A stretch of 64,000 bases of DNA from Bettongia penicillata ogilbyi (taxonomy: Eukaryota; Chordata; Mammalia; Diprotodontia; Potoroidae): positions 3,116,273 through 3,180,272 of the forward strand of contig JAJHZJ010000419.1 of NCBI GenBank assembly GCA_023548195.1. Reading direction: 5' to 3'. The notes beneath the pieces were generated by a model, which made no database searches, had not been told where the DNA came from, and saw only the letters and a list, made by a program, of their open reading frames with translations. Positions 60,342 to 64,000 of the stretch are shown one piece after another. Numbering within the stretch: the first letter of the stretch is position 1; every line of letters starts with the position of its first letter. The translations under genes were made by a program, and so were the position numbers.

Positions 60342-61068
60342 AGCCCTGAATGGTGTGCTTACACTGGTAGCCACTAGTAGTTGGGGAAGCTGAGGTGGGT
60401 GGATCACTTGAGCTTAGGAGTTTTGAGTTGCTGTAGACTTAAGTGGATTGTAAATCTAGTACCAAAATAGTGAGCCACCAGGGTCCACCAGGTTGCCTAA
60501 GGAGAAGCAAACTGTCTAGGGTTGGAAACCATACAGGTAATAGCTTCCCTACTTTACATCTGCTATGGTTTCAGCTCTATAGATGACCCTCCCAGGATTT
60601 GCTCATCACTTCTAAATCACCATCAAGCTGCTAACTTGAGTCTTGATGGACACCACCTCTCTCAGCCTTCTCTCCCCTCTGATTGGAAGGCTATAGGGTA
60701 GAGAGAGTATTAAGCTTCTCTCAATGCCTTCCTTTATAGATGGCAAACACTGAACTCTCAACTCTTTCCCCTTTGCTTCTGCCGCCAACCTGGTTTCAGC
60801 TCCACCAAAAGAGATGCCCTAATGCCACAAAGTGTCCCCATAGCAAGCGCCCTTTAGTGTCCCATGCTCCCCAGTTGTGTTTCTGCCTTCTTTTGTGTTT
60901 CTCCCACTTTAGGTTATAAGCTCCTTGAGGACATGGGGTTATTTTTCTTTTTAATAATCTTATCCCCAATGCTTAGCACAGTACCTGGCAAACAGTAGGT
61001 GCATAATAAATGTTTATTGGATTGCTTGTCTACTGTCCAGCCTAAGCAAGATAGGGAGATTGAGTCTC
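60342..61068 (+). pseudogene. 7SL RNA retrocopy, interrupted
   Basis: From 60342 the sequence follows SRP 7SL RNA: ggggaagctgaggtgggtgg, tcacttgagcttaggagttt, ttgagttgctgtag, a diverged middle, then accaggttgcctaaggagaa, ctgtctagggttggaaacc (S domain). The 3' end appears only after about 480 bp of other sequence: tactgtccagcctaagcaag, atagggagattgagtctc (61031-61068), matching the 7SL 3' Alu domain. Flanking aaaagaaaaataagaataa (60321-60339) and aaaagaaaaataggaataa (61069-61087) form a 19-bp duplication with one difference. It is therefore a nearly full-length retrocopy, later interrupted. It is too diverged to be functional SRP RNA. Confidence 0.85.
60549..61028 (+). mobile_element. L2/L3-type LINE insertion within the 7SL retrocopy
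   Basis: The sequence absent from 7SL ends with ggttataagctccttgagga, atgcttagcacagtacctgg and aataaatgtttattggattg, the hallmark CR1/L2-group 3' end. Its 5' part (60549-60880) is unassigned. The left boundary is uncertain by about 15 bp. Confidence 0.6.
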
Positions 61069-61214
61069 AAAAGAAAAATAGGAATAAAAAGACTGACCTG
61101 TTTAAGCATAAACTCATTTTATCCATGTTGCAGCTTAGATATATGCCTTGGTAAATTTATTGTTGTTATAATCACTAAACTTAGGTCAAAGAAAAGATCA
61201 TCAAACTGGATGGA

Positions 61215-61390
61215 TCCAAATCCTGCACCTGACATTTATTAGCTATGTGACCTTGGGCAAATGACTTAACATTTTGTGCCTCAGTTTTCTCATTTGTAAA
61301 CTTTTATCCCAATAATACCTCTAATACCTCCATCAAAGATCTGCCAGAGAGATGGGATGGGAAATATTTGCAAAGAATTTGCAAAACTTA
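61215..61390 (+). mobile_element. MIR-like fragment
   Basis: ccaaatcctgcacctgacat, ctatgtgaccttgggcaaat, cctcagttttctcatttgta: the MIR core in sense orientation. Confidence 0.7.
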
Positions 61391-61974
61391 AAGCAGAATA
61401 TAAATATCAGCAATTATTAGTACCCCCCAAAATGATTCATTATACTGGATAGCTAGTTTGTGACAATGGCCCCATCCTCCAATTTGGGTTAATTCATGAG
61501 GCTACTTCTTTTTACCTCTGTTAAAAGGAAGTTGCCTCTGTTTTTGTTTCTTCATTTTGTGATTTTTGCTTCAGTTTAATCCAACAGACATTTATTAAGC
61601 ACTTGAGAGAGGAATAGCCTCAATAAGAGGTCACCACACCAAAGAAATCATGGGTTTAGTAGGGGGAAAAATGTGGTAGGCACTGGACTGGGCATCTAGC
61701 TAAGTGGTGCTGGAGTGGTGCTATTACCCAGCAGCAAAAGAATTGGAGCTATAATAAATACTTCTCTTGCCTGCCTGTCCCTTTTGTTGGTACTTTAAGT
61801 ACTCTTATCCAGTAATCCCCTTGCTTTAATGGCTGATAGAGAAAATCATCCTTTAATCAAATCAATAAGTATTTACTAAGTGCCTACTATGATCTAGGCA
61901 CTGAAAACACAAGTTTAAACAATGAAATGATCCTACTTCCCACAAACTTACATTATAATGGAGGAGATTGCTGT

Positions 61975-62172
61975 TATTCTTATGCTATGATTCAGTTGTG
62001 TCTGTCTCTTCATGACCCCATGGACTACACTGTTCATCCCTGTCCAGTGAGTTGAAGCAAACATACTTGTCCAGGGTCACATAGCTAGTAGGTGTCTGAG
62101 ACCATATTTGAACTCAGACCTTCCTAATTTCAGACCCAGAGCTCTATTCACTGAGACACTTAGTTTCCCCTT
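61975..62172 (-). mobile_element. tRNA-headed SINE, diverged
   Basis: Plus strand: atgattcagttgtgtctgtc, cttcatgaccccatggacta, gggtcacatagctagtaggt, 'tttgaactcagaccttccta', 'agacacttagtttcccc' (degraded head at 62172). Confidence 0.7.
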
Positions 62173-62227
62173 AATGGAGATAAGCACATATAAAGCAATA
62201 CATGTATATGTATATACACACAAAATA

Positions 62228-62461
62228 ATTTTGTTCTTCAGTCATGTCCAACTCTTCATTATCCAATTAAGAGGTTTTCTTGGCAAAAATATTGACATGG
62301 CTTTGCCATTTCTTTCTCCAGATGAGGAAGTAAGGCAAATAGGGTAAGGGATGTCCAGGATCACATAGCTATTAAGTGTTTGAGGACAGATTTGAACTCA
62401 TGAAAATGAAATTTCCTAATTTCAACTGAGTTTTCTATCCACAGCACCACCTAGCTGCCCT
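62228..62461 (-). mobile_element. tRNA-headed SINE
   Basis: ttgttcttcagtcatgtcca, 'tgacatggctttgccatttc', tttctccagatgagg, 'atcacatagctattaagtgt', 'cagcaccacctagctgccct' at the tRNA-like head (62461). It lies about 60 bp from the previous SINE, both antisense, separated by atgtatatgtatatacacac. Confidence 0.8.
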
Positions 62462-63290
62462 AGTAGCAAATTACAAGAAAGTAAGAGAGGGAAAGTACTA
62501 ACAGTGAGGGAGATAAAAGGTTTTATGTAGAAGGTGGTACCTGAGCTTCATCTTAAAAGAAGAGAGGAACTCTCTGCAGCAGAGAGGGAAAGAGTATAAC
62601 TGAAAGACAAAAGATGCCAGTGAAAAGGTGCTTCAATTGGTGATAGAGTGAAGAGTGTCAATTTGGATATATAACAGACTGTGGCAATGGAATAATGTCT
62701 GATGAGTTTGGAAAACTCAGCTGAGTCCAGGTTATACAGTGCCTTAAAAGCTAAACAGAACTTTTCATTTTATTTGAGAGGCAATCCACAAAAGGCCTCC
62801 GGATTTGAGTATGGGAGTGACATGGCCAGATTGATGTCTAAGGAAAATTATTTTAGCAGCAGTATATGAAAAAGATTGACATGGTGAGAAGTTTGAGTGA
62901 GGAAGACCAGTAAGGAGACTACTGTAATAATCTAGGGGAGAGAAGATTAGGTATCTGTGTAAGTAGGAAGAAGTGTCTGATGAAAGTGATGTAAAAGTAG
63001 AAACAGGAAATTTTGGCAACTGATGAAAATGAGGGAAAATCTAGTCTGGGATTATGTTGAGATTATGAACCTGAGACACTGGAAGAATAGCAATGCCTCT
63101 GACAGACATATGGAAGTTTGGAAAAGGGGAAGGTTTAGGGGGAAAGGTAATTAGTTCAGTGTTAGACATTTTGAGTTTCAGATGTACGTGGGACATCAGT
63201 TTGAAATACCCAATAGGCAACCTCTTTTATGGGACTGAAATTCAGGAAAGAGACAGGGAGAGGCTGGATGTATAGATCTGGGAGTTTTCT

Positions 63291-64000
63291 AAATAGAGGT
63301 GATAGTTAAACCTATGTGAGATGAAAGGAATTTTATTTTCCTTGGAAAGGATAACACATTTATAAAATTTTATTTTAAAAAAATGTTTTTTTAATATGGT
63401 TAAAAGATGGGAGAAGAGAAAGAAGACCTTTAAGACTTTTGCTTGTTTTTTTTTTTTTACCAAATACTTCTCTCACAAAGCATCTTCTAAATAATACCAA
63501 AAACCAAAAAAGATGTTTTCACTATTTATTTGAAATATATGCCACATGACTGCATTAATTACACACGTCTACATTAACTGTTTATAATACTGAATGTTCT
63601 TAAACATTTCAATGTCATCTCATGAATGGTAGGCACTTACATTACCCCAAATGCTTCCTTCTATTAACTTCAAAGAGACTTTTCTATGTAAAAAGTAACA
63701 CATAGTATTGATAGTAAAGATAACATTCTGGACTTAAGAAATCAACAGCTACAACATTTGAAAATATTATAGGCTGTAGTAAAAATCTAAGAACCTTAAT
63801 AAAGCAACTGTGTTTCTTAATCCTCCTAAATCATAAATCTGATTATCTCACTCTCCTCTCCTTCTGTGTTTCCTTTTGCTTTCATGTAAAATCTTGTTTG
63901 TCTTTGAAAGCTCTTCATAATATTTCCTACCTTTCCAGTCCCCTCCACCTATTCTTCGATCCAGTGACCCTGGCCTCCCTGCTGTTCCTGGAACAAAACA
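63291..64000. other. Non-coding stretch at right edge
   Basis: Poly-T/poly-A runs (63365-63470) and AT-rich sequence, then a pyrimidine-rich end (63850-64000). No feature was recognised. Confidence 0.5.

Larger units (their letters stand above)
61855..63290 (-). mobile_element. L2 (CR1-group) LINE, antisense, interrupted by two SINEs
   Basis: The 3' end (61855-61970) reads aataagtatttactaagtgc, 'tgatctaggcactgaaaaca'. After two SINEs the element resumes at about 62465. Around 62960-62765 the minus-strand frame contains LDYYSSLLTGLPHSNFS, AAKIIFLRHQSGHVTPIL: the L2/CR1 reverse-transcriptase C-terminal motif DYCNSLL-GLP...AAR-I...HVTP-L. Multiple stops are present. It is a paralogue of 19490-20340. 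Confidence 0.75.
18618..64000. other. WDR17 5' intron and/or upstream intergenic DNA
   Basis: No host coding exon was recognised in these 45 kb. The acceptor at 18618 requires an upstream exon on the minus strand, which may be non-coding or may lie beyond the window. I looked for a short exon encoding the extended WDR17 N-terminus (a Trp- and acidic-rich segment) and did not find it. The contents are the repeats and pseudogenes listed separately. The stretches 36260-37420, 45680-46860, 52915-54770 and 56000-60300 show nothing beyond short low-complexity tracts and weak repeat remnants. Confidence 0.6.

Noticed and set aside
60342..61068. Functional 7SL gene or a primate-type Alu
   Set aside because: The S domain is present, so it is not an Alu. 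It is strongly diverged and interrupted by 480 bp.
1..64000. CRISPR arrays, operons, prokaryotic or viral gene systems
   Set aside because: No regularly spaced direct repeats, no dense long reading frames. Exon-intron structure and repeat types are those of a mammal.

Overview
The window looks like nuclear DNA from a metatherian (marsupial) mammal. The evidence is short vertebrate exons bounded by GT/AG splice sites in long AT-rich introns, and a repeat load of tRNA-headed SINEs, MIR and L2 elements, marsupial-type L1 and HAL1 (half-L1). There is no sign of prokaryotic gene organisation. The species cannot be named from the sequence alone.

The only host protein-coding gene recognised is WDR17 on the minus strand. 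Four consecutive coding exons are visible (18617-18489, 15476-15293, 5429-5199, 458-207). Their phases fit together (0, 1, 1, 1), and together they encode about the first 263 residues of the N-terminal WD40 region. The gene runs off the left edge. The most upstream exon has a good splice acceptor, so at least one further 5' exon should lie to the right, but I could not find it. Everything to the right of 18617 is therefore either the first WDR17 intron or upstream intergenic DNA.

Region by region: 1-18.6 kb is WDR17 exons and introns, with a layered L1 locus in the 9.9-kb third intron. That locus is an internally deleted antisense L1, invaded by a U6 snRNA-HAL1 chimeric retrocopy and by a sense L1 3' end that itself carries a SINE. 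19-28 kb holds antisense L2, an antisense RTE-like LINE carrying a recognisable endonuclease motif, and three degenerate copies of a LINE with a restriction-like-endonuclease type C-terminus. 28.5-33.8 kb is poor in repeats. 33.8-42 kb holds SINEs, probable solo LTRs and MIRs. 43.8-44.5 kb is a processed pseudogene of CCNQ (cyclin Q, FAM58). 47.2-52.9 kb is a HAL1 element split by a second HAL1 inserted in the opposite direction, each with its own target-site duplication. The inner copy keeps a 349-codon ORF1. 53-64 kb is intergenic-type DNA with a hAT-like MITE, an interrupted 7SL RNA retrocopy, and an L2 broken by two SINEs.

No new multi-gene system was found. The most informative signals are the retrotransposition products: the U6-HAL1 chimera with a 16-bp duplication, the nested inverted HAL1 pair, the 7SL retrocopy, and the cluster of ancient restriction-like-endonuclease LINE fragments. 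Family names for old repeats come from recognised motifs and internal comparison, not from a database search.
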